Source: UBA2239 sp050177075 (lineage in GTDB: Bacteria; Pseudomonadota; Gammaproteobacteria; Burkholderiales; UBA9220). From it: a DNA stretch of 50,148 bases. Location: assembly GCA_050177075.1 (NCBI GenBank), contig JBFXHL010000009.1, forward strand, positions 1-50,148, in the 5' to 3' direction. The notes beneath the pieces are model-generated. The model did no database searches. It was given only the letters and a program-made list of their open reading frames with translations, and was not told the origin of the DNA. Each line of letters opens with the position of its first letter. Position 1 is the stretch's first letter. This document shows, in pieces, positions 41,897-49,424 of this stretch. Made by a program: the position numbers and the translations under genes.

Positions 41897-43299
41897 GGGG
41901 AGGGATTATAGACCCAGTCGAGGAGGGCGTCTTGCGCCTTGCCGCCGAGGCTGGCGCGGGGGTCGTTGATGAGGAACACCACCGCCAGGTAATGGCCGCG
42001 AACGTCCCGGACGTAGCCGGCGATGGCCTTGACGCCGTCCAGGGTGCCGGTCTTGACGTGAGCCATGCGGGCGACGAATTCCTCCCGCAGGCGCTTTTTC
42101 ATGGTGCCGTCGAGGGCCGTCACCGGCAGGGAGGAGACGTACTCCGGCATCACCGGGCTGCGCCAGGCGGCCAGCAGCAGCTCACCCAGGTGGCCGGCGC
42201 TGATGCGTTCCGCCCGGGACAGGCCGGAGCCGTTCTTCAGCACCAGTTCCGGGAATTCCAGCTCCTTGGCGGCGAGCCAGCAGTTCACGGCGGCGGCGGC
42301 GTTGGCGGGGGTGCCGGGGGTTCCCGAGGCTTCCGCGCCCAGGGTCAGGAACAGGCTGCGGGCCATGACGTTGTTGCTGAACTTGTTGATGTCGCGGACG
42401 ATTTCCGCCAGGGGTCGGGAGGCGACGGACGTGAGCAGCACCGCGCCTTCCGGGGTGGCGCCGACCCGGGTCCGGCCGGACAGGCTTCCCCCCGCCTCCT
42501 GCCACAGCTGGCGGAACAGGGCGTCCAGGTGGGCGGTATTGGAGAACACCCGCAGGTGGGTGCCCCGTTCGCCGCAGGCGGCGGACAGGCTGCCGTCGAA
42601 GCTCACGCTGACGTCGTCTCCCTCCTCGCTGACCTTGGCGCTCCAGGCGTCGCAGCCGCCGCCGTTGAGCTTGAGGCGGTTGACGATTTTCAGCCGGGGG
42701 GACTGGGGGTCGGCGACGATTTTCACCGTCTGCCGCTCCGGGTCGGGCAGGAGGCGGAAATTCACCACCTGGAAGCCCGCCATCAGGGCTTGGGGCAGCA
42801 CGTTGTAGGCCTTGTAGGGTTCGCCGTCGAAGGCGCCCGGGTCGCCCTCGCCAACGCCGAAGCGGCTCTGGTCGAGGACCAGGTCGCCGCGGATGTGGCG
42901 CAGGCCCTGCTGGCGCAGGCGGCGCAGCAGGAGCCAGAAATCTTCCTGAGTCAGGTGGGGGTCGCCGCCCCCCTTGATGACCAGGTTGCCCTTGAGGGTG
43001 TCGCCGTCCAGCTCGCCGTCCCGATAGACTTCCGTCTTCCAGGTGTAGGCCGGCCCCAGCAGTTCCAGGCCGGCGTAGGTGGTGACCAGCTTCATGGTGG
43101 AGGCGGGGCTCATGGCCCATTCCGCGTTGAGGGTCAGGAGTGGCTTGGCCTCGGCGGTATCCTGGACGAAGACGCCGACGTTGTTTTCGGGGATGCCCGC
43201 GGCGGCGAGGGCTTGGGCTACCGCCGGGGGCAGAGCCTGGGCGGCGGCGGACAGGGAGGCGAGGCCGAGGGCCAGGGCGCACAGCAGGCGGCGGGCCAT
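41893..43299 (-). CDS. dacB: D-alanyl-D-alanine carboxypeptidase/endopeptidase (PBP4)
   Basis: This 468-residue periplasmic class C penicillin-binding protein has a signal peptide at 1-20 ending ASLSAAAQA. Catalytic motifs are STMK at 67-70, SNN near 307 and KTG near 416. The large insert between the first and second motifs, typical of PBP4, is present (about 100-300). ATG 43299 is 2 bases from the stop of the upstream gene, and its own stop overlaps the sensor gene, so the three genes beta-CASP protein, dacB and CHASE-GGDEF-EAL appear translationally linked. Confidence 0.94.
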   Translation of the reverse strand: MARRLLCALALGLASLSAAAQALPPAVAQALAAAGIPENNVGVFVQDTAEAKPLLTLNAEWAMSPASTMKLVTTYAGLELLGPAYTWKTEVYRDGELDGDTLKGNLVIKGGGDPHLTQEDFWLLLRRLRQQGLRHIRGDLVLDQSRFGVGEGDPGAFDGEPYKAYNVLPQALMAGFQVVNFRLLPDPERQTVKIVADPQSPRLKIVNRLKLNGGGCDAWSAKVSEEGDDVSVSFDGSLSAACGERGTHLRVFSNTAHLDALFRQLWQEAGGSLSGRTRVGATPEGAVLLTSVASRPLAEIVRDINKFSNNVMARSLFLTLGAEASGTPGTPANAAAAVNCWLAAKELEFPELVLKNGSGLSRAERISAGHLGELLLAAWRSPVMPEYVSSLPVTALDGTMKKRLREEFVARMAHVKTGTLDGVKAIAGYVRDVRGHYLAVVFLINDPRASLGGKAQDALLDWVYNPSP

Positions 43300-43301
43300 G
43301 G

Positions 43302-44708
43302 TCAGAGCTCCACCGTGGCGCCGAGGGTCGGGACCGTGACGCCTTTCCAACCCAGTTCCTTGCCGATCAGCTTGGCGAACTGCTGGGCGACGCTGAGTTC
43401 GCCGTGGACGACGAAGGTTTTCTTCGGCGGCGCACGGAATTTCCCCAGCCAGCCCAGGAGGTCGCCCTGGTCGGCATGGGCGGAAAGGCCGCCGAGGGTG
43501 TAGAGATCGGCCTTGACCGGGATTTCCTCCTTGTGGATGCGCACCACCTTGGCGCCGTCGACGATGCGCCGCCCCAGGGTGCCCCCGGCCTGGAAGCCGG
43601 TGAAGACGATGCTGCATTCCTTGCGCCCCAGGTTGTAGCGCAGGTGGTACTTGATGCGCCCCGCCTCGCACATGCCGCTGGAGGATATGATGACGGCGCC
43701 GCGGCGGATGTCGTTGATCGCCATGGAGTCTTCTTTCTGCTCGGCGAAATGGACCCGGATGCCGTTGTGGCGGTGGTTGCCCCAAGCGAAGACCTTTTTC
43801 GCTTCCTCGTCCCACAGCTCCCGGTGCTGCATGGTAATCTCGGTGGCCTTCAGGCCCATGGGCGAATCCACGTACACGTCCAGGTCGTGGAGGCGCTTCT
43901 GGCGCACCAGGTCGTAGAGGAGGAAGAGGATGTCCTGGGTCCGGCCCACGGCGAAGGCGGGGATGACCACGTTGCCGCCCTTGCGCTCCAGGGTGTCGCG
44001 GATGGCGTAGACCATTTCGTTGACGGTGTCCTCCCAGCCCTTGTGGCGACGGTTGCCGTAGGTGGATTCCACCAGCAGCACGTCCGCTTCCTCGATGGGG
44101 GTGGGGTCTTCGACGATGGGCTGGCCGGGCTGGCCCAGGTCGCCGGAGAAGACGATCTTGCGGGTCTTGCCCTTTTCCGTCGCCCACAGTTCGACGATGG
44201 CCGAACCGAGGATGTGGCCGGCGTCGCGGAAGCGGCAGCGGATGCTGGGGTGGGGAGAGAACTCGGTGCCGTATTCCACCCCGCGGATGAAGCGCAGGGA
44301 GGCGTCGGCCTGCATCACGGTGTAGAGGGGAGCCACGTCGCGGCGTTTTTTCTTCGGGGATTTCTGGCGCAGGTAGTTGGCCTTTTCCGCCTCCTTCTCC
44401 TGGATGTGGGCCGAGTCGTGGAGCATCACCTCCAGCAGGTCGCGGGTGGCGGGGGTGGTGAAAATCGGCCCCTTATAGCCCAAGGACGTGAGGCGGGGAA
44501 TGAGGCCGGAATGGTCGATATGGGCGTGGGTGAGGAGGACGAAGTCCAGGGCGTCCAGGTTGAAGTCCAGGGCGTCCAGGTTCTTGCGCCGGGCCTCCTT
44601 GCCCCCCTGGAACATGCCGCAGTCCACCAGGAAGCGGGTTTCCGCGGTTTCGACAAAATAGCAGGAGCCGGTGACCTCGCCGGCGGCGCCGTGAAAGGTG
44701 ATTTTCAT
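43302..44708 (-). CDS. Metallo-beta-lactamase/beta-CASP (CPSF73-like) RNase-type protein
   Basis: This is a 468-residue cytoplasmic protein. The zinc motif HAHIDH is at 61-66, further ligands include DAGHILGS and SGDLG, and the beta-CASP motifs (VESTYGNR, IPAFAVGRTQ, SSSGMCEAGR) and the C-terminal HADQGDL and VHGE are intact. Bacterial relatives are RNA-processing nucleases; the substrate here is unknown. Residues 43-56 are a perfect duplication of NLDALDF, encoded by two copies of a 21-base unit just before the zinc motif. Confidence 0.9.
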   Translation of the reverse strand: MKITFHGAAGEVTGSCYFVETAETRFLVDCGMFQGGKEARRKNLDALDFNLDALDFVLLTHAHIDHSGLIPRLTSLGYKGPIFTTPATRDLLEVMLHDSAHIQEKEAEKANYLRQKSPKKKRRDVAPLYTVMQADASLRFIRGVEYGTEFSPHPSIRCRFRDAGHILGSAIVELWATEKGKTRKIVFSGDLGQPGQPIVEDPTPIEEADVLLVESTYGNRRHKGWEDTVNEMVYAIRDTLERKGGNVVIPAFAVGRTQDILFLLYDLVRQKRLHDLDVYVDSPMGLKATEITMQHRELWDEEAKKVFAWGNHRHNGIRVHFAEQKEDSMAINDIRRGAVIISSSGMCEAGRIKYHLRYNLGRKECSIVFTGFQAGGTLGRRIVDGAKVVRIHKEEIPVKADLYTLGGLSAHADQGDLLGWLGKFRAPPKKTFVVHGELSVAQQFAKLIGKELGWKGVTVPTLGATVEL

Positions 44709-44752
44709 GAATTAAGGAATTCTCGATAGCGGATGATCGGGGAAAAGGCGCT

Positions 44753-45331
44753 TCAGAACAGTTCGATATCGCCTTCTTCGTGTTTTTTCTTTTCCTGCAC
44801 GGCCGAGTGGTAGAGGGCCAGGGCCTGGCTGATGTTCATGCCGCGGGTGATGGCGTCGAACATGACCCGTTCCTCTTCCATGGTGTACTTGGAGCGCACC
44901 AGTTCCTGCAGCTTGCGCCATTCCTCCGGGTTGTAGAGCCGGCCGGGGCTGCCGATCAGGTTCGCCAGGCCGTCGATGCTGCGGCTGACGTGGTTGAGGC
45001 GCTGGGTCAGTTTGTCGTAGAACTGGAAGGCGATGATCACCGACTGCATGCGGGAGATGACCTCCTCGCAGTGGCGGCTGATGGTCTGGTGCATGGCGTG
45101 GTTCTTCTCGTCGTCCGGCAGGGCGCGCACTTCGTCGTTGATGAGGCGGATGGAGTCCATCATGGAGGTGAAGGAGTCCGCCAGCACTCCCACGGAGCCG
45201 TCGCTGTCCTTCATGGCGGTTTCGATCTGGGCCACGGCCAGTTCCATCATCAGGATGGTTTCCCGCACCTGGCTCCAGTCCAGGTCGGGATGATGGGCGG
45301 TGGAGCCGGGGGGGAGAGCGTGTTCTTCCAT
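44753..45331 (-). CDS. Helical protein with a CheZ-like DxxxQ motif, function unknown
   Basis: This 192-residue soluble, mostly helical protein has no signal or membrane segment. The segment AFQFYDKLTQRLNHV places Asp106 and Gln110 in the D-x3-Q spacing of the CheZ catalytic motif (DLTGQ), preceded by a Q-F pair as in CheZ. I infer a possible response-regulator aspartyl-phosphatase, but overall similarity is weak. The C-terminus is acidic (EEGDIELF) and might be a docking tail. It lies between the EAL-HDOD gene (36 bases) and the beta-CASP gene (44 bases). Confidence 0.55.
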   Translation of the reverse strand: MEEHALPPGSTAHHPDLDWSQVRETILMMELAVAQIETAMKDSDGSVGVLADSFTSMMDSIRLINDEVRALPDDEKNHAMHQTISRHCEEVISRMQSVIIAFQFYDKLTQRLNHVSRSIDGLANLIGSPGRLYNPEEWRKLQELVRSKYTMEEERVMFDAITRGMNISQALALYHSAVQEKKKHEEGDIELF

Positions 45332-45366
45332 GACTGTTTTCCTTTCGATCTACTCAGGGGTTCGTT

Positions 45367-46608
45367 TCAGGCCGCCACGCTCAGGTTGGTGGCCCAGGCC
45401 AGGGCCTCGATCTGTGCGCGGCTCGCAGTTGCCAGGCTGAGGCCGGGCAGGCGGGGCAGGATTGCGATGGCGGCGGCGTAGTCATCCTGTTCCATGACCT
45501 CCCCCAGCCGCAGCATTTCCCCCAGCACGCCTTGCCGGTTCAGGATGGCGTTCCGCACCGCGTCGGGCAGATTGAGCTGGTCGACGATTTCCTCCTTGGG
45601 CATGGCCAGGAGGGTGTCGATGAGGGACATGATGCCCGCCATGAAGGCCTGCTCTTCCGTCTGGCGATTGCCGGGCGCCACGCGGGCGGCCAGCAGCTCC
45701 ATCAGTCGGCCCCGGGTGGCGGCGAGTTGCAGCAGGGGGTCGTTGAGGTTGCCGGCGCTGCGGTGGGCAAAGAGCAGCAGTTGCAGCCAGCGTTGCAGCT
45801 GGTGGCGCCCCAGGACCACGATGGCGTGATTGAGGGAGGTGATCTTCTGGCGCATGCCCATGGCCACCGAATTCACTAGTTTCAAGAGGTTGTAGGTGAG
45901 GCCCGGGTCGCGCTTGAATATCTGTTCCAGTTCGGTGGTCTCGGCGTCGGACAGCACGAGGCCGAGGAGCTTCAGCAGGGCCAGGTGGGCGGGGTCGGCG
46001 CGGCGGCCGGAGAGGATCGCCGGCTTGGCGAAGTAATAGCCCTGGAACAGCTCGAAGCCCAGTTCCATGCAGCGCCGGGCCTGCTCCGGGGTGTCGATCT
46101 TTTCCGCCAGCAGCTGCACCGGCCAGTGGCGCAGGCGGTTGACGTAGACTTCCAGCTGCCCCGGCTTCAGGGCCAGGAGGTCGATCTTGATGACGTCGAC
46201 GATGTCGAACAGGGGAAGGTAAACGTCGTCGAAGAGAAAATCGTCCAGGGCCAGGCTGAAGCCCTTGGCTTTCAGCTCCCGGCAGCGCTCAACGACCTCG
46301 GGGGTGATCGTGATGGTTTCCAGCAGTTCCAGCACCACCCTGTCCCGGGGCAGGAGCTCCACCATCTCGCTCATCAGCAGGTCGGCGCTGACGTTGATGA
46401 AGCCCCGGTGGCTGCTGAGGACGGTGTCGATGCCCAGGTCGGCGAAGGCCTGGAGGATGACGTTGGCGGTGGCGGAAAGATCGTCGGCGACGTTGGCCGC
46501 GTTGCTGCCGCCGGACGAGCGGAACAGCAGTTCGTAGGCGACAATATTCTGCTCGCGGTTGAGGATCGGTTGCCGGCCGAGAAAGAAATCCTGTTTGTTG
46601 TCGTTCAT
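45367..46608 (-). CDS. EAL-HDOD (YuxH-type) signalling protein
   Basis: This is a 413-residue cytoplasmic protein. The N-terminal EAL-like domain (about 8-200) reads YELLFR in place of EAL, with NVSADLL, LALDDF and FQGYYFAKP. Several metal-site residues are present, but the ELTES and AEGVE motifs are altered (ELLET, AEKID), so phosphodiesterase activity is doubtful. The HDOD domain fills about 205-400 (PGLTYNLLKLVNS). Such proteins usually act as regulatory adaptors. ATG 46608 is preferred; upstream codons extend the frame without similarity. It is divergent from the HDOD-REC-GGDEF gene across 175 bases. Confidence 0.88.
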   Translation of the reverse strand: MNDNKQDFFLGRQPILNREQNIVAYELLFRSSGGSNAANVADDLSATANVILQAFADLGIDTVLSSHRGFINVSADLLMSEMVELLPRDRVVLELLETITITPEVVERCRELKAKGFSLALDDFLFDDVYLPLFDIVDVIKIDLLALKPGQLEVYVNRLRHWPVQLLAEKIDTPEQARRCMELGFELFQGYYFAKPAILSGRRADPAHLALLKLLGLVLSDAETTELEQIFKRDPGLTYNLLKLVNSVAMGMRQKITSLNHAIVVLGRHQLQRWLQLLLFAHRSAGNLNDPLLQLAATRGRLMELLAARVAPGNRQTEEQAFMAGIMSLIDTLLAMPKEEIVDQLNLPDAVRNAILNRQGVLGEMLRLGEVMEQDDYAAAIAILPRLPGLSLATASRAQIEALAWATNLSVAA

Positions 46609-46783
46609 GGGTCTGGACCTTTCGCCCCAGCATAACATGCACCATTCTTCGGCCGAAATAGGGTAATCCACTGATATTACGGACTGTGGCGGAAGACGCT
46701 TTTCTCTTGGCGATGTCGCAGGGCGTTGTGGCACAATTGAACACTCGGCGTCGTCGGGTGAAGGGAAAGATCAAGTAGGTCCC

Positions 46784-48715
46784 ATGGAATTAAAAGATCG
46801 CAACAAATTCGAGGAGTTGAAGGCCACGGGGCGGTTGCCGTCGCCCAAGGGCGTGGCCCTGGCCCTGATCAACCTCACCCAGCAGGAGGACTTCACCGCC
46901 GCCGAAGTCACCCATATCGTCCAGTCGGACCCCGCCCTGGCCGGTCGTCTCCTCAAGCTGGCCAATTCTTCCCGGCAGGGGGTGAGCCGGCCGGTGGTGT
47001 CCCTGTCCCAGGCGGTGATGCTGCTGGGCATCCCCATGGTGCGCAACGTCGCCCTCGGCCTGTCCCTCCTGACGGAAAACATGGAAGGCGCCTGCAAGAG
47101 CTTCGATTTCCAGCGCTTCTGGTCCCGCTCCCTGGCCTCCGCCATCTCCAACCAGTGGCTGGGCTACCGCGCCCAGACCGCCGCCGACGAGACCTTCACC
47201 TGCGGGCTGTTGTCCCAAGTGGGGCGCCTGGCTCTGGCGATTCTTTTTCCCCAGGAGTACGGCGAGGTGCTGGACCAGGCGGCGGGCAAGCCGGTGGCCG
47301 ACCTGCTCAAGCTGGAGCAGGAGCGCTTCGCCATCGATCACCGCCATCTGACTTCCGCCCTGCTTCAGGACTGGGGCCTGCCGCCCCTCTTCGTGGAGGC
47401 CGTGTTCCACCACGAGGTGCCGGAGGAGGCGGAGTTCGAGGAGGGCTCCCGTCCCTACCTAATCACCCATTCTCTCCATTTCTCGGCCTATCTGGGCGAG
47501 ATTTCCCAGCTCAGCGAGGAGGCGCGGCGCCGCATGCTTCCCCGTCTCTACGTGCTCGGCGCCCGCCTGGGCATGGACGCCGACGCGGTCAACCTCCTGG
47601 CCGACCAGGTGGTGGCGGAGTGGCGCGACTGGGGCGCCATCCTCCAGGTGCAGACCCACGACCTGCCGCCCTTCGCCGAAATGGCGGCAGCCATGCCGGC
47701 GGTGCCGACGGTGCTGGGGGGCAAGCAGCAGTTTCCCCTGCGCGTCCTGGTGGTGGACGACAGTCCTGCCATTCTCGCCCTGCTGGAGAAGCTGCTGACC
47801 GACATCGGCCATACCGTCGTGACCGCGGCCAACGGCCAGGAAGGCCTCGCCAAGGCCCTGGCGTGGCAGCCCCAGCTCATCATCACCGACTGGGTGATGC
47901 CGGAGATGGACGGCCTGTCCCTGTGCAAGGCCCTGCGCGAGAGCCGGGTCGGGCGCATGATGTACCTCATCATCCTTACCGTGCTGGAGGACGAGGAGAA
48001 GCTGGTGGAGGCCTTCGAGGCCGGGGCCGACGACTACATCGTCAAACCCTTCAGCGAGCGCGCCCTGAAAGCGCGGCTGCGGGCCGGCCAGCGGGTGGTG
48101 CAGCTGCAGGAGGAAATCCTCCTGGAGAGGGAGGATGTGCGCCGCTCCGCCGCCGAACTGGCGGTGACCAACCAGCGCCTGCTGGAGGCGGCCCTGACCG
48201 ACTCCCTGACCCAGTTGCCCAACCGCCGCTACGGCCTGGAGCGTTTCGACGAGGAGTGGGCCGCGTCGGGCCGCCATGAGTCTCCCCTGTCCTGCATGCT
48301 GCACGACATCGACAGCTTCAAGCAGATCAACGACACCCACGGCCACGACGCTGGCGACGCGGTGCTGCGCCAAAGCGCCACCCTGATCCGGAAGGCCATC
48401 CGCAAGGAAGACGTGGTGTGCCGCCTCGGCGGCGAGGAATTCCTGGTGATCTGTCCCGCGGCCGACCTGAAATCCACCGCCCTGGCCGCCGAACGCCTGC
48501 GCCAGTCCTTCGAGAAGGCCTCCTTCGATTTTCCCGGCGGCTCCCTCAAGCTGACCGCCAGCATCGGAGTGGCGTCTCGGGATCCCGGTTTGGCGGGCCC
48601 CGAAGCCCTGCTCAAGATCGCGGACCAGGCCCTCTACACCGCCAAGCAGGCGGGGCGCAATCGGGTCGTGGTCTACACCCGCAAGTCGCCGGCCTCCGCC
48701 AAGGACAAAAGCTGA
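46784..48715 (+). CDS. HDOD-REC-GGDEF response regulator/diguanylate cyclase
   Basis: This is a 643-residue soluble protein. The HDOD domain is at about 15-215 (DPALAGRLLKLANSS). The receiver domain is at about 320-435, with an acidic DD pair near 325 and the phosphoacceptor D369 in IITDW. The GGDEF domain is at about 470-630, with active GGEEF at 549-553 and RxxD (RKED) before CRLGGEEF for product inhibition. It should make cyclic-di-GMP when phosphorylated (inference). No histidine kinase is adjacent. The CheZ-like protein encoded across the divergent region is a possible phosphatase for it. Confidence 0.92.
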   Translation: MELKDRNKFEELKATGRLPSPKGVALALINLTQQEDFTAAEVTHIVQSDPALAGRLLKLANSSRQGVSRPVVSLSQAVMLLGIPMVRNVALGLSLLTENMEGACKSFDFQRFWSRSLASAISNQWLGYRAQTAADETFTCGLLSQVGRLALAILFPQEYGEVLDQAAGKPVADLLKLEQERFAIDHRHLTSALLQDWGLPPLFVEAVFHHEVPEEAEFEEGSRPYLITHSLHFSAYLGEISQLSEEARRRMLPRLYVLGARLGMDADAVNLLADQVVAEWRDWGAILQVQTHDLPPFAEMAAAMPAVPTVLGGKQQFPLRVLVVDDSPAILALLEKLLTDIGHTVVTAANGQEGLAKALAWQPQLIITDWVMPEMDGLSLCKALRESRVGRMMYLIILTVLEDEEKLVEAFEAGADDYIVKPFSERALKARLRAGQRVVQLQEEILLEREDVRRSAAELAVTNQRLLEAALTDSLTQLPNRRYGLERFDEEWAASGRHESPLSCMLHDIDSFKQINDTHGHDAGDAVLRQSATLIRKAIRKEDVVCRLGGEEFLVICPAADLKSTALAAERLRQSFEKASFDFPGGSLKLTASIGVASRDPGLAGPEALLKIADQALYTAKQAGRNRVVVYTRKSPASAKDKS

Positions 48716-48736
48716 AATCCTTGCGCTGCGCATTTC

Positions 48737-48753
48737 ATGGTCAATCTGACCAT
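48737..48753 (+). promoter_or_regulatory. Palindromic operator candidate
   Basis: ATGGTCA, three bases, TGACCAT: a perfect 7-bp-arm dyad lying just upstream of the promoter of the winged-helix gene. Its size and position suit a MarR-type dimer, possibly the adjacent gene product itself. Confidence 0.5.
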
Positions 48754-48762
48754 AAATTGCCG

Positions 48763-48790
48763 TTGAGCGCCGTGGGCTTTTGATTAAAGT
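48763..48790 (+). promoter_or_regulatory. Candidate promoter of the winged-helix gene
   Basis: TTGAGC (48763-48768) and TAAAGT (48785-48790) are separated by 16 bases. The -10 ends 9 bases before ATG 48800, so the transcript would have almost no leader. Confidence 0.4.
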
Positions 48791-48799
48791 ATCACCCCT

Positions 48800-49201
48800 A
48801 TGTCCAACGCATATTCGGTTTTGCGGCAGATCGGTTCCTTCCAGAAGAAGCACCTTTCCATGCTCCAGTCCCACGAGGACTACGCCATCGCCGCAGAAAT
48901 CGGCTATCACCAGGAAATCGGCAAACCCCTGACCCTGAAGCAGCTGTTTCTGTTGGAGATCGCTTCGCCGGCGACGGTGCAGCGGCGCCTCAAGCGCCTG
49001 ATCAATCTCGGCGTCGTGAGCAAGAAATACCGCCAGAGCGATGGCCGCATGGTCGAACTGGGGCTTTCCCCACAGACCGACCGGGCGTTCAGGAGATATG
49101 CGGACAGTATCGGCAGAAGCTTCGGCAGATCCAGAAGCGGCGGCAAGACCGCTTCGGGCGACAAGAACAAGCGGGAGGGCGAAAAAACGTGTACGGCTTA
49201 G
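48800..49201 (+). CDS. MarR-like winged-helix transcriptional regulator
   Basis: This is a 133-residue protein. The central winged helix (about 45-95) has PLTLKQLFLLEIASPATVQRR as the HTH, KRLINLGVV, and a wing with YRQSDGRMVELGL. The N-terminal helix could serve dimerisation. The C-terminus (about 108-133) is Arg/Lys/Ser-rich and disordered, as in a DNA-contacting tail. It is preceded by a palindrome and a near-leaderless promoter, and its 3' end overlaps the small Cys-rich gene by 13 bases. Its signal is unknown. Confidence 0.8.
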   Translation: MSNAYSVLRQIGSFQKKHLSMLQSHEDYAIAAEIGYHQEIGKPLTLKQLFLLEIASPATVQRRLKRLINLGVVSKKYRQSDGRMVELGLSPQTDRAFRRYADSIGRSFGRSRSGGKTASGDKNKREGEKTCTA

Positions 49202-49407
49202 TCAGCATTGACCGGATGGAACCGGTCTGCGGCACCTGCGCCCATTGGGACGGGGCGCGGGAGGCTCAACAGGACAAGGTCCGCGTCATCGCGGACAGCG
49301 AGGGCGTGTGCAAGCTGCTGGCCGCCCAGGGCAGGGGGTTCGTCGAGACCATCACCCTTTCCACTCGCCGCCCCGTCTGCGGCGATTGGGCGCCCTACGG
49401 GGACTGA
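49189..49407 (+). CDS. Small four-cysteine protein
   Basis: This 72-residue protein has C14-GT-C17, C41 and C64 (CGTCAHWDG, GVCKLL, PVCGDW), a spacing that could bind zinc or an iron-sulphur cluster. GTG 49189 has GGGAGGG about 10 bases upstream and lies inside the winged-helix gene; ATG 49216 is a possible later start that keeps all four cysteines. It is translationally coupled to the regulator gene. I do not recognise the family. Confidence 0.65.
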   Translation: MYGLVSIDRMEPVCGTCAHWDGAREAQQDKVRVIADSEGVCKLLAAQGRGFVETITLSTRRPVCGDWAPYGD

Positions 49408-49424
49408 CCCCCGCTGGCGGTCAG
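49404..49424. other. Hairpin shared by two convergent stop codons
   Basis: CTGACC (49404-49409) pairs with GGTCAG (49419-49424), and each arm contains the stop codon of one of the converging genes. There is no T-run, so it is not a standard intrinsic terminator. Confidence 0.35.

Noticed and set aside
46726..46740. A sigma-54-like TGGCAC upstream of the HDOD-REC-GGDEF gene
   Set aside because: The downstream TTGC half at the required spacing is missing (AACAC instead).
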